Assembly (NCBI GenBank): GCA_016946835.1
Contig: JACVTC010000001.1
Span: 801,001-865,000 of the forward strand
DNA from: Neocallimastix lanati (nom. inval.)
Taxonomy: Eukaryota > Neocallimastigomycota > Neocallimastigomycetes > Neocallimastigales > Neocallimastigaceae
Reading direction: 5' to 3'
Length of the DNA: 64,000 bases
Position numbers and translations under genes: made by a program. Positions 29,056-43,640 of this stretch are shown here, piece after piece. The notes under the pieces are model-generated. The model was not told the DNA's origin. It worked only from the letters and a program-made list of their open reading frames with translations, and searched no databases. The first letter of the stretch is position 1; the number at the start of each line of letters is the position of its first letter.

Positions 29056-29404
29056 GGGTGTGGTGCATTTCGCCAAATTGCATTTCGCCAGATTGGATTT
29101 CGCCAATTTTTTTGAAAGCATGTGGCGTATTAAAAAAATGTGGCATTTCGCCAAATTGAAAATTATTAAATAAATAAATAAAGCAATAAATAAAATTAAA
29201 TATTATTAATATCACATAAAAACAATTTTAAAAAAAATATTTTGAATTAATATTTATTTATTTATTCATTTATTTATATCAATACTCTACTTGTCGAAAT
29301 GCAACCTGGCGAAAAGCAACTTGGGGAAATGCAACATTTTAATACTACGCCACTTGTCGAAATACAACCTGGCGAAATGCAATTTGGGGAAATGCAACTC
29401 TCCC
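29056..29404. mobile_element. 349-bp MITE with GCATTTCGCCA subterminal repeats
   Basis: Left end GGGTGTGGTGCATTTCGCCA and right end (reversed) GGGAGAGTTGCATTTCCCCA pair as inverted repeats for over 40 bp. The flanking 9-mers GATAGTTAG and GATAGTAGT share only their first six bases, so the target duplication is decayed or the boundary is off by a base. Its left 130 bp match, inverted, the right part of the MITE at 16728-16975. No coding capacity. Confidence 0.8.
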
Positions 29405-31728
29405 GATAGTAGTTATGATTTCCAATAAATTTGGAAAAGCCCTGATAGTTTAAATATGGTATTATACTTTTTTTTTTTTTTTTAATTGAAGCATAAATTT
29501 TGAAAATAAAAAGTGTCTATTGATAATGATAAATGATAAATGTTATTAAGAATTTGACCATATTATTTAGATTCCTTAAATAAACCTTAACAAAACCAAC
29601 AAAAAACAAACCCCTCAACCACCATAAATACAATCAGAGAAATATTTATAACTATACATTTCTTTTTCAATAATATAAAAAGATATGGCTTAATTTCAAG
29701 CTTATTCCTGAAATGGTATGTAGAAATCTCAATAGTTCAAAAAATTTTTTTTTTCAATATTTAAATCTAACCCTTAGTATGAAAAGGATAAGATGAATTA
29801 TAAATGTTCTTGATATATATAATATAACAGCTATGCAGGCCGTTAGAGTATTTTAATTGTTTATATAAAAGTATACACTTATAATACTCAAAAAGTGAAC
29901 TAAAATATATAATTTGTTTTCTGTAATAAAAGGAGATCTTTCTCATATTACACCAAATAAAAATTTACAGAAAATATTTAAATTTTAGAAGTTTCAATAA
30001 GTTCTATCTCGTGTTATAATTTAGTTATAATAGATATAAAATTAATATTATTTAAAAAATAAATAATGATATATTATTTTTTAAACTTTAGTTATTATTA
30101 AACTATTTTAATAATATAAATGAAACTTTGGAGTTTTTTCTATAATTAATTTTAATAAAATAAGAATTCATATTTTTGGGTAATTGATTAATTTAAAATA
30201 CATATTTAATAAAATTTATATAACAAACTTTTTTATTATTTTATTTTATAATTGATAAATATTTGTATTCATTTCTCGTTTATATTCATTTTTAGTTTAT
30301 ATTCATTTCTAGTTTATATTCATTTCTAGTATATATTCATTTCTAGTTTATATTCATTTCTAGTATATATTCATTTCTACTTTATATTCTATAGTTTTTA
30401 TTATATATATATATATTTAATATAAAAATCAAGTAAAAAAAAAAAAAAATATTCTTGCAGATAATATTAGCAATTGAAATTTTAATATCTAGATACATAA
30501 TTCTAATTGGGACAAGTTTTATTTAATATATATATTTATAAAATTGCCTCTAGTAATATGTAATATTAAAAATATGAATTGTTATAAAAATTGTTTACTA
30601 TTCAAAAAATTTCCCATAAAAATATTTTGAAATGAAAGAAAAAATTAAACTATACGAAACAAATAAAAGTAGTACTAAATCTTGATAAAAATTCATGAAC
30701 TATGAAATATAAATGAAAATTGTTGTTTTCATAATGAACGTAATATAGAATAATAAAAAAAATGCCAAAATAAAAATAAGATTATCAGGTCGCTAATCCT
30801 TTCAACTAAAAACCATAAAAAATATATAAAATATATATATAAATTCTTATTATTTATTTGAAAGGGGACTAATAAATTTTATAAAATATATTAAGTTTTG
30901 CTTATAATTATTAAAAATTCATTTTCAAACAAAAATTAAATGTATATTAAATATACTAATATTCACAATCTTTCTATCCAAAAGCATGTATATAAATTAT
31001 TTCATTTTCATTCTTTGTATAATAGAAAAAAAAAAAAAAAAAAAGAAATAAAAAATTTTCTATTTATATATAATATAAAATAAAAGCTATTTATATAAAA
31101 TTTTTTTAATTTTTAACTCTTATTTAATTTTTTTTTTTTTTTTTTTGTTTAAATTATTAACTTATATATATTTACTTATTTATATACTTAATTTATATAC
31201 TTTTTTTTTGATATTATAATAAAAATAAATAATCATAATAGATATTTTTTTTACTTATTTACCTATCTATTTACTTATTTTATTTTTATTTAAAAACTTT
31301 TATTATATTAATAGAATAGACAAAATCATTAGTACTAGTAAAATTTATATTATTATATTATTATATTATTTCTTTTTATCTTCTATTACAATTATAATAC
31401 GTATTTTTATAATTATTTTTATATTTATATATATAGTTTTAAAATGTATACATAAAAAATAAAAATAAAATAATTCTTATTTCTTTATCCCATCATTATT
31501 ATATTATATATGCTATATGCTAAAAATAATATAAAGTGCTGAAATTAGCATATTAAATATTAATGTAAAATACATTTTTTTTTTTTTTTTTTTTTTTTTT
31601 AGTTATTATATTAAACTTCTTGCATTTTTTTTAAATATTATTATTATTGGGTATAAGGACTGCAATTAAATAATATTTTTAATAAATTAAAGAGGTATAT
31701 TTTATTTAAATAATATTTTTTCTATCTA
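29405..31728. other. Intergenic region upstream of SPT6
   Basis: Gene-free AT-rich DNA. A short tandem repeat of TTTATATTCATTTCTAG units lies at about 30260-30385. The SPT6 promoter should lie in its last few hundred bases; I recognise no specific motif. Confidence 0.5.
30260..30385 (+). repeat. 17-bp tandem repeat, about 7 copies
   Basis: Units of TTATATTCATTTCTAGT with single-base variants (AGTTT or AGTAT). Confidence 0.8.
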
Positions 31729-31956
31729 ATGTCCGAAGAAGAGAATTCAGATTTAGATTTTTCAGATAATGAAGTTGTAAGGCCAAGAAAATCAAGAAAG
31801 GTATATATATATATATTATATTAAATAATTTAATTTTTATAAATTCATTTATAAGTTTTATTGTTGGAAATTTAAAAATAAAAGATTAATTTGAAATTGA
31901 ATTTTAATTATTTTTTATTTTATCTTATTTTTTATATATATATATTTTTCTTTTTA

Positions 31957-31999
<43 letters not shown>

Positions 32000-32651
32000 G
32001 TGTATGTATATATATATTAAAAAATTAAATTTCTGTAGATTTATGACGATGAGGAAGCAGAGGAAGAGGAAGATTACCCAGTTAATAAAATTAAAAAAAA
32101 TATAATATATATATATATTTATTTTGAAATATTAATATATATTATTATTATTATTTTTTTTATACAAATATAATTTATAAAACATTTAATTTTTTTTTTT
32201 TTTTTTTAAAAAAAAAAAGCGTCATCGTCGTTCATATAATTCAGAAGAGGAAGAAGAAGAAGAAGAGGATGAAGATGATGAGGACAATGAAGGAGATGAT
32301 ATAGAAGAAACAGAAGAAGATAAAAATTTCATTGTTGATGATGACGGTGTAGAAGAGGTAGAAGAAGAAGAAGAGGATGTTGAAGTTTCATCACATAAAA
32401 AAAAAAAGAGGAAAAAGCATCATTCTTTTAAAGGTATTATAACATATTATATTATAATTTATTATTTTATTAATTTTTTCTTTAAAAAAAAAAAAAAAAA
32501 TTAAAACAAATAAAATCAATACATTTCATAATAATTATCTAAAACAAAAAATAGAATCAGATTCGGAAAATGATTTAGATGATGAAGATAGAATGTTAAT
32601 TGCAGAAAATACTGGTATTGAATGGCAAAAACCAGAAGTACTAAAATATTA

Positions 32652-32688
<37 letters not shown>

Positions 32689-32698
32689 ATTTTTTTTT

Positions 32699-32746
<48 letters not shown>

Positions 32747-33758
32747 TAAAAATAAAATAATTATAAAATTTAATATTAATGCTTTAAATTATATACATAT
32801 ATATTATTAAATAAAAAAAAAAAAAAAAAAAAAGGAAAAACGTTTTAAAAGATTAAAAAAAAGAAGACAAGAAACCTCAGTTTCTTCAAGAGATAGAGCA
32901 GAAGAGGATTTAACAAAAATATTTGCGGATGAAGAAGATGCAGAAGAAGGTGAAATTAAGCCACAGGAGGAAGATCATGAAGCCTATGATGATGATGATG
33001 ATGATTTAAAAAATTTTATTGATGATGATGAGGATGAATTAACTCCAGAAATGAAAGAACAAAGAGCAATTGAAAGAAAGGAACAAAAACAATTTGCAAA
33101 AGATATTGGTGAATCATTGGGTATTACTGATGAGTAAGTATTTTTTTTTTTTTTTATTAATTTTATAAATATTGTAAGTATAGACTTATTAATTTTTTTC
33201 ATAATTATTGTTGTTATTGTTGTTATTGTTGATATTATTGTATTGTTGTTATTTTTAAAATAAAAAGTTCTTGGTACATGATTCAGCAAATTTTTGGTGA
33301 TGGTAGTGAATATGCTTATGCTTTAGATATAAATGTAATATTATTAATTTATGAAATTTATTTTGTTGTCAAAAAAAAAAAAAAAAAAAAAATAGTAATA
33401 ATAATAATAATAAATTATATAAGAATATTAATTGATTTTAAATTTTATACTTTATTTTATTTATTACTATTTATTATTATATTATATATTTTTATTTTTA
33501 TTTTTATTTTTATTATTTGTTTTCTTTTTTTTTAATTATACAAATATAAATAGGATATGCAAGATATAGATGATGTAAATGATATAAATAGAGATAATCC
33601 AGTAAGACTTAAGGATGTGTATGAACCAGACGAAATTGCTGAAAAATTACTTACAGAAGAAGATGATGCTATTAGAATTAAAGATATCCCAGAAAGATTA
33701 CAAGTAAGTATTATTATTATTATTATTATTATATATAAAGCTTTGAGAATCATGATTG

Positions 33759-33815
<57 letters not shown>

Positions 33816-36800
33816 AAGAATGAATAAAAAAAAAAAAAAAAAAAAGTAAGAATACATGTATTAATTTACATAATAATACAATTAAATATATATTATTATT
33901 TTTATATTATAGTTAAGATATATTAATAATCCACCAGAAGGTGATGAATTAAATCGTGAATCTGCTTATATTACTGAAAAAATTTTAAGAGAACGTCCAA
34001 ATAATTATCAAGGTGCTGAAGGTATAATTCAATCCGCTATTAGAGATGTTTTAAGATTTTTACGTGAAGATAATTATGAAATTCCATTTATTTTTTCACA
34101 TAGAAAAGATTATTGGAAAGGTAGATTGGAAGATTATGAATTATGGAAAATTTATGATTATGATGAAGAATTCCAAGCTATTGAAAGTAAAATAAAATTG
34201 ATAAATTCTATATATGAAGGTTTATGTAATAATAATTCAGAAGCTAAAGAAGATAGATCAATCACTGAAACATTAAAGAAAATAGATACAATGGAAAAGG
34301 CACAAGATTTATTAGAATATATTCAAATTGTTTATGGTGATGAAGCAGAAGATGAAATAAAATCCGATGAAAAATCAGTTAAACGTCCAATAAGAGGTAG
34401 ATTTTATTCAAAAATGAAAAAAGCTGGAGTCGGTGAATTTGTTAAAGTAATTTATTTTATTTTTATTCTATTCTATTATTTTTATTTTATTTTATTTTAT
34501 TTTATTTTATTTTTTTTATTTTTAATTTATTTTTATTTCATTATATTTTATTTTTATTTTTATTTTTATTATATTTTATTTTTATTTTTATTATATTATA
34601 TTTCTATTATTTAATATTATATTATATTTATATTATTTAATATTATATTTTATTATTAATATTTTATATTATATTATTATATTTTATTATTATTTTTATT
34701 TTATAACTTATCAATATATATTCGACATGTATTATTGAATATATATTTATTATTATTATTATTATTATTATTTTTTTTTTTAAATATATATTATAATAAA
34801 ATTTATTAGCTTTTCCATATCAAAGTTCGTGATTTAGCAGTTAGTATCAGTAATGAAGGTACAAAAGCTTTCTTCCCTGAAGATGAATATGAATTACCAG
34901 AAAAAATGGCTGAAAAATTTGTGGTTGAATCAAATGTTTATTTAAAAACACCTCAACAAATAATTAATGGTAAATAAATAAATAATATATATAATATAAA
35001 ATTTAAATAAATTTGTAGAATATTTATTAGAATAATTATATAATTTTTAAAAAAAATTTTTTTTATTTTTTATTTTTTATTTTAATTTTATTTTTTTTTA
35101 TTTAATTTTTAATTATTTATTATAAAAATATTTTAATAGCCGCTAAAAGTATGTTAATTCAAGAAATTTCGAATGAACCATTATTTAAGGACTATATAAG
35201 ACGTTTATATGAAAGACATGCAGTAATTAATATTTTACCAACTGATAGAGGAAAAAGAGAAATTGATGAAAATCATATTTATTATGTATGTAAAATAAAA
35301 ATGAATATATTATTTAATTATTATTATTATGATGATTATTATTAAAAGTAAAAGTATTTAGTATAAAATAGAATAGAGTTTAATTATTATTATTAATAGT
35401 ATTAATATTTTAATATAAATAATTTTTTAATTTAAATTTCAATTTTATAATATATATATATATATGTATTTTTAATACAATGTTAGCAATTTAAATATAT
35501 TCGTGAAAAACCTATAATAGAATTGGATAAAATTGTTCATCTTCAAGTTGTTAAAGCTGAAAAAGAAGGACTTCTTAAAACAGAACTCTATTTAGAAAAT
35601 GAAGAATTAAGAATTAATCAATTATGTGAACATATAATTAGTGATAGTGATAATCATAATATATTTGCTAAAGCATGGAATGATTTAAGAAAAGAAATAT
35701 TAACAAAAGCTTTAAAAGATATATTATTCCCTATGTTGGCAGACTGGTTAAGATCAAAAATAATTAATGAAGCATGTATTATGATTGCAAATCATTGTAT
35801 GGGAAAATTAGAAAAAGTAAGTAATTTAAAAATTATCATTTATTAAATATATTTATATATTATATATATTATATATATATACTATTATATATATATATAT
35901 ATATTTTTTTTAATTAATTTTAATAAATTTGTTTTAATTAAAATCTAATATAAAATATTAATTATTATTATTATTATTATTATTATTATTGTTATTATTA
36001 TTATTATTTTATTACTACCTTAAATATATTCTTATAATATTTAATATTATATCTTTATCATTAAATTATTATTATAATTATTTATTATATTATTTTATTT
36101 ATTTATTATATATATATATATTTATTATATATATCTATTTATTTATTATTTTTATTTATTTATTTTATTTTTTCATTCAATTAGAACATAACTAAAGCAC
36201 CATATAATGACAGAATATTAAAATATTATGATTCAGAAGGTGAATATTGTAAGGTTGTAAGTTTAAGTTGGGGTGATTTTAATATGAATGAAGCAGGATT
36301 ATGTGTTGCAGTTGGATCAAATGGTGAATTATTAGATCATTGTAAACTTGAAGGTTTACAAAATCGTAATCAGTCTGTTGCTGAAACATCACCAGGTGCA
36401 GAAACATTAAAACAATTTTTATTAGATCATGTTCCAGATATTATAATTATAGGTGGATGGACACCCGATGTTATTACAAATAAAATGCTTGAAAAAGTAA
36501 GAAAAATTGCACAAGATGCATCATCAAATTTAGGGTTAAATAAAGATATTCCAGTAGAAATTGGTGATGATAATCCAGCAAAAATTTATATGAAATCTTC
36601 AAGAGCTAAAAAGGAGTTTCCATTATTATCACCATTAATGTTATATTGTATATCAATGGCTAGAACTGTACAAGATTCATTAATGGAATATGCTTCATTA
36701 TGTAATTCGGAGAATGAAATTAATTTATTAAGATTGGATTCTTTACAAACCATGGTACCAGAAACATTAATGAGTCAACGATTTGAACGTGCATTTATTA

Positions 36801-37743
36801 ATGCTATTTCTCATATAGGTGTAGATATTAATCGTGCAGTTCAATATCCTGAATATTCAAATACCCTACAGTTTGTAAGTGGTTTAGGAAAAAGAAAGGC
36901 TGCAAATATTATTTCAAAAATTTCACGTTCAGGTGGAGTTTTACTTTCACGTTCAGATCTTATTCATAAAAATATTGTTGGTGCAAATATATTTATGAAT
37001 TGTGCAAGTTTTCTTAGAATTAGAGAAAAATACTTTAATCAAAGAAGAAGTGATATGTTCTTTGATGTATTGGATGATACCCGTATTCATCCAGAAGATT
37101 ATGATTTAGCTAGAAAAATGGCAGCTGATGCTTTAGATATTGATGATCCAATTGATGATGATGAAAATCCATCACAACATGTAGAAGAATTAATGAATGG
37201 TAAAGCACATCGTTTAGATAATTTAATGTTAGATGATTATGCTAAAGAACTTGAAATGAATATTATTCATGAACCTAAAAAAATTACATTAAATCAAATT
37301 AAAGAAGAATTACAAAATCCATATAAAGAAAAACGTCATCAGTGGCAACCCTTAGATCCTAATGAAATATTTGTTATGTTAACTGGTGAAAATGATGATA
37401 CACTTGCTGAAGGAATGGTAGTTAGTGTAGAAATTACATATGCTCATGGTAATACAGTAAAAGGCATTCTATCCTCTGGAATTGAAGTTTATATTTCTAG
37501 TGATAATTTAACAGGTGAAAAAGTTTATAATGTTGAAGATGTCGTTAGAGCAGGTGATGTATTAATGGGAAAAATTTTAAGAATAGATAAAGAAAGATTT
37601 TCAGTGGATGTGACAACCGTTCCAAGAGAAGTTGAAGAAAAATCATATATTGAACATGATGAACATTGGGATTATTCAGAAGAAGAAAAAGATATGAATG
37701 CAATGAAAGGTTTTATTAAAAAATAATAATAATAATAATAAAA

Positions 37744-37778
<35 letters not shown>

Positions 37779-38484
37779 ATATATTATTATTATTATTATT
37801 ATTATATATAAATATTTAGAACAATATAAATAAATTATGTGATAATATATATATATATATTTATATTTATTTATTTAAAATATTTAAAATATTAATTTAT
37901 TTGCATATTTATTTATATATTTAACACACACATATATATATATTTAAATTTAATATTAAATAAAAAAAAAAAAAAAAGCTAAAAAGAAAGCAACTAAAAG
38001 AATTACTAGAAAAATTGATCATCCATACTTTAAACCATTTGATTATAGAGAAGCAGAAAATTATCTTTCTACTCGTCCAAGAGGTGAAATTGTTATTCGC
38101 CCATCATCAAAGGGTAATGATCACTTAGCAATTACTTGGAAAATTGATGATGGTGTATATCAACATTTAGGTAAAAAAAAAAAAAAAAAAAATTACTTAT
38201 TATTATTATAACTATTATAACGATAATGACAATGAAATTTATTTATTTCTTTATTTATTAATATTATTGAATTTATTCATTATAAATGTATTTAGATATT
38301 CATGAAATGGATAAAGAAAGTGAATATAAATTAGGTAAAAGATTTGAGGTAAATGGTACTGAATTTTCAGAATTAGATGAAGTAGTTGTTATTTATGTTG
38401 AACCAATGGCTAGATGGGCAGAAGAAATGATAAATCATCCAAAATTCAAAAAAGGAAATTTAGATGAAATAAGTAAGTATTTTC

Positions 38485-38524
<40 letters not shown>

Positions 38525-38796
38525 CTTTTTAAATATATATATATATATTAAATGAAATGATAAAAAAAAATTTTTAATAGATACCATCCTTGATGAAAGA
38601 ACTCGTAATAATCCTAAAATGGCAGCCTATCAATTTTGTATTGCATATAAAAAACCAGGATATTTCTATCTTGCCTATAAATTTAATTATGATGATAGAC
38701 CAAAACATGAAGTTCGTTTTATTTTATTTATTATTTTATTATTTTATTTATTATTACTTATTATTATTTCCAATAATTTATTTAATAAAATTATTA

Positions 38797-38836
<40 letters not shown>

Positions 38837-39024
38837 ATTATATATATAATATATAATAGTATGTTCAGTTACAACCAAATGGTTTTGTATTTAGAAAAAA
38901 GAATTTCTCAAGTGTAGATGATATTATAAAAGAATTTAAACGTAATCCAAAGGGAAGAATAGTTCATAGAGATAATAGAGATAATAATCAACATTATTCA
39001 CATTCACATTCACAACGACATTAA
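31729..39024 (+). CDS. SPT6: Transcription elongation factor SPT6
   Basis: Sixteen exons: 31729-31800, 32039-32080, 32220-32432, 32555-32637, 32835-33133, 33268-33334, 33554-33703, 33913-34446, 34810-34969, 35140-35285, 35487-35816, 36185-37709, 37979-38170, 38296-38472, 38581-38711, 38860-39024. They give about 1428 aa if one base is restored to an A10 tract (32397-32406), close to yeast SPT6 (about 1450). SPT6 is a nuclear histone chaperone travelling with RNA polymerase II. The order is typical. Acidic N-terminus (DKNFIVDDDG) reaches about residue 240; helical Tex-like core about 300-700 (IFGDGSEYAYAL, LNITPT-like INILPTDRGKREID). A YqgF fold follows at about 735-830 (CVAVGSNGELLD, IIIIGGW), helix-hairpin-helix at about 928 (FVSGLGKRKAANIISKI), a DLD segment at about 990-1030, S1 at about 1095-1175 and tandem SH2 at about 1215-1420 (GEIVIRPSSKGNDHLAITWK). 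The SH2 pair binds the phosphorylated polymerase linker. Identity is certain; the small exons 2-4 are less so. Confidence 0.93.
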
Positions 39025-41914
39025 TTTAAAAAAAAAAAAATTTAAATGATTTAAGATTTTAATATAAAAAATATATAAATTTTTTTTTTTTTTATTTTAA
39101 TATAATTTTTTTTTTCCTTCTTTTTATTAACAAAATATTTAATAAAAAAAAAAAAAAACTATTTAAATTTTTTTTTTTTAATCTAAATATATATATATAA
39201 AATTATTTAACTCCAAAATTATTTAAATATTATATTAATAAATAAATATATAACGTAATGAATAATATTTTTATTTTATTTACATATATTCATTATTATT
39301 ATTATTATTTATATTAGTATTATTTTATTTTATTTTATTTTATTTTGAATTTAAATTCTATATTTTAATTATCATAAAATATGAAATTATTTATTATTTA
39401 TTATAATTGATATTGATATTCCTATTTAATAAATTATTGGTGAGAAAAATAATAATTATAAATTAATATTCAACTTTTTTTTTTTAAAAAAAAAAAATAA
39501 AACATAATAAAAATGATAATGAATTTTTCTTTTTCTTTTTTATTTTTATGTATTATTTGTGATATATTTTATTTTTTTTTAAAAAAAAAATGAAACATGG
39601 TTAATAAATAAATAAATAAATAAATAAATAAATTGATAATTTAATAAATAAATGAGTAAATAAAACAATAAGTAAATAAATAAATAAATAAATAATTTAT
39701 TAATAATTATATTTCCTGTATTTTAAATTTTTTTATTTTAATTATAAATATTGGAAAGAGTCAGTGAATTTATGGTTTTATAATGATGTCAATTTTATTA
39801 ATAATAATTTAATGATGATGGAGAGTTAACAAACACTTTATTATTTCAAAAAAAAAAAAAAAAAATTAAAATGATTTTATATTATCATATTGTAGCCTAT
39901 ACTCTACAATATTTATATTACAAATAGGTCTTCAATCCATTGGAAGCTCACTTTTCATAACACTTTTCCTATTCTAACAAAATATTTATTATTTACAAAG
40001 TATTATAGTATTATTTAATTAAATATATATTATATTTATAATTATGTATTATAATTTTTTTTTTTTTATTTTAGAGTTATGTCTAAACATATTAGTATAA
40101 AAAAAAAATATAATTATTATATAATTTATGTGTAACAATTTTTTTTTTTTATTATTATAGTTAAAATATTATATTATTATATATAATAGATTAAAATATA
40201 AATAATAAATTAATAAATAATAAATAATAAATAAATAATAATAAATAATTGAATAATAAATAATAATAAATAAATAATTAAATAAAATAAAATAATAAAT
40301 AATTGAATAAAATAAAATAATAAATAATAAATAATAAATAATAAATAATTGAATAATAAATAATAAATAATTGAATAATAAATAAATAATAAAAAATAAA
40401 TAATATAATAAATAATAAAAAGAGTATTTATTAATAAATAATAAATAAGAGTATTTATTAATAAATAATAAATAATAAATAATAAAAAGAGTAGTTTATT
40501 AATAAATAATAAATAATAAATAATAAAAAGAGTATTTATTAATAAATAATAAATAATAAATAATAATAAGAGTATTTATTAATAAATAATAAATAATAAA
40601 TAATAAATAATAAAAAGAGTATTTATTAATAAATAATAAATAATAAATAATAAATAATAAAAAGAGTATTTATTAATAAATAATAAATAATAAATAATAA
40701 AAAGAGTATTTATTAATAAATAATAAATAATAAATAATAAATAATAAAAAGAGTATTTATTAATAAATAATAAATAAATAATAATAAAAAGAGTATTTAT
40801 TAATAAATAATAAAAAGAGTATTTATTAATAAATAAAATTGAATAATAATATTTTTAATGAGAATAATGAGAATGATAATGAGGTGTTACAAAAAATATA
40901 AAAAAAACAAAAAAATTTTTGATTATTTTAATATATCACGTTTAATTTTTTTTTTTTTTCTTATCATAATCATAATTATATTAATTAGAGTTTCAATTTT
41001 TAATTTTTTTATATCCATTTTATTTAATATTGCCACATATTTTTATTTTTATTTTATTTTATATAATATATTATTTTATTTTATATAATATATTAATATA
41101 TTATTAGTAATATTTTCATTTAATATTATGAATATATATATTATATATTTTAATTTTATTCTTATTTTTTTTATTTTTTTTTTTTTTTTACTTTTAGAAA
41201 CTAAATAATACTATTTCAAATATTTCAAATATTTCAAATATAAAATTTTACTGTGTCTTTCAATAGATTACTTCTTTTTTTTTTTTTTTATTTTTTTTTT
41301 ATTTTTTTTTAAAATACTTTTCACTTATTTATTTTTAATTTTACTATTCTATTAGATTTTATTGTGTTACTCATTATGGATATGAATAATTAAAGTATAA
41401 TTTATAAATCAAAAAACTTTTTTTTTTATTTTTTTTTTTTTAAAAAAAATACTATTTTTAATGTTCAGAAATTTAGAAATGATTTAAAATTATAATTTTT
41501 AAATTTATTAATTTATTTATTCTAAATGATGGGCTACATACTTTAATATTCATAATTTACGTATATATATTTTTTCTTTACTTTTCATTATTTCTAAAGA
41601 AAGAATATAGTAATAATATAATATAATAAAAATTACTATTAACAAGGTGTAAAAAAAAAAAAGAGTTTCAAGAAAACTTTAAATTTTGTTAAATATTTTT
41701 AATGAAATTTATAAACAATTGTATATAATTTATAACAGTATTAAAAATGGAATTATTTTAAAATCCAATATTATTTATTATTTATTATTTATTATTTATT
41801 ATTTACTATTTATTTATAAAAATTATTTTGATAAAAAAAAAAAAAACACTCTATCAATAAAACATATAACCAATTTAATTACGTATAACCAATTTAATTA
41901 CTATCAATATAAAA
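39025..41914. other. Intergenic region between SPT6 and the SAM-domain gene
   Basis: Homopolymers, AAAT repeats and the heptanucleotide satellite at 40200-40850. A slightly less AT-rich island at about 39740-39960 has no sustained frame. Nothing else is supportable. Confidence 0.5.
40200..40850 (+). repeat. AAATAAT satellite with GAGTATTTATTAATAAATAAT units
   Basis: AAATAAT heptamers, with a regular higher-order unit from 40425. AAAAAGAGTATTTATTAATA followed by several AAATAAT is present about 12 times with variable heptamer number. It is the inverted equivalent of the array at 23101-24330. Confidence 0.9.
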
Positions 41915-42191
41915 ATGTTTAAAAAATTATTTAGTCGTAAAAAATCTTCAAGGTGTGAAATTTGTAAAAAGAAAATAAAAAACCTTGATAAAAACGATAT
42001 TCAAAAACAATGTAAAGAATGTTTAAAGGTAATAAATAATAATATTAAATAAACTGTTATAATTATAAAATTTAGTTAATTAAAATTATTTATTATTACT
42101 ATTATTATTATTATTTTATTATAATTAATATTTATTATATTATTGTTATTTTATATTATTATTATTATTTTATATTATTATTATTTTATAC

Positions 42192-42226
<35 letters not shown>

Positions 42227-43195
42227 TTAACTGTATTATATTTAATTTTTTTAATAATAAAAGAAGAAAAAGTCGAAACAAAATCTAAATGAAAAAACAG
42301 AGGTATAATTTTATTTTAACAAAATGTTAAAATAATTTTAAATAATGAAAAATTAAATAAAATAAAATAAAATAAAACTTAATAAAAATAAAATAAAACT
42401 TAATAAAAAAGTAACACATAATAAAAATTAAATTAAAAAAAAAATAATAATTATTTAATATTTAATTATTTTACAGATAAATAATGTTGGTAATTTTGGA
42501 AATAATATTAAAAAAATACTAAAATTATCAAACAATGGAAACCATAAAGAAAGTCAAAAAGTAATTGATAATAAAGATTCAAATTCTTTAAATGTTCCAA
42601 ATTGTTATGGTTGTAAATGGCCTATAATATTTAAAACTGATATTTTTGAAGAAAATAATGTATTATGGCACAATTCCTGTTATGAAATTAAAAAAGTACA
42701 TAAGAATTTATTTAAAAATTATTTTATATTTTTTTTTTATTTTTAATATAAATATAATAATTTTTTTTTTCTCCATTATTATTATTTTGTATTATTATAA
42801 ATAGTATTTAGGCATAAATCTTTCTCTAGAAAACTATAATAATATTATTTCTAATAAGGAAAAACTTTGTAAACTTTGGTCAGAATGTATTTTAAAACTA
42901 TCAAAAATCTTAATAGCATATCTATGCGATTGTAATTATTACGCTTTTGAAATTGTATCTTGTATAAAAAATAAAGATTTTAATTCCGAGAAATTAAAGG
43001 AATTAGTGAATAATATAATACAATTAATATATTTTTTAATATCAACTTCAAATGAATATATTATTGACGTTAGAGGTAAAGAAAAAAAAAAAAAAAAAAG
43101 AATTAAATTATTTTTTTTAATGATTAATTAAATTAAATAATTATAAAATTTCATAATATATGTAATACATATTAATACATATTAATATTATATTT

Positions 43196-43250
<55 letters not shown>

Positions 43251-43607
43251 TAATAACAAATAAAATAAAATAACAAATAAATAAAGAAAAGAAAATTAGT
43301 CAAAATGAATTAAATGAATTATTTAAAAATATAATAATATTTCGAGATTCTGTGGAAAAAGATATTATATATACAATCAATGTTAAAAAATTAATGAAAT
43401 GTCTTTCACAAATTCATGAAACTATTAAAAAGGAACTTAATAATAATATAAATTTAGTAATTATATCGGTAAATAATAATAATAATTATATTAATATGAT
43501 TTAATAAATAATAGATTATTTGTATTTGTTTTAACTTAACATAACTTTATATTTTACTTTTATTTTTTATTTATATTTTATATTATTTTTTATTTATTAT
43601 TATTTTA

Positions 43608-43640
<33 letters not shown>

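Noticed and set aside
34126-39024. Treating the SPT6 open segments as several separate genes
   Set aside because: Donors, acceptors and phases join them into one protein whose domain order matches SPT6 from the acidic N-terminus to the tandem SH2.
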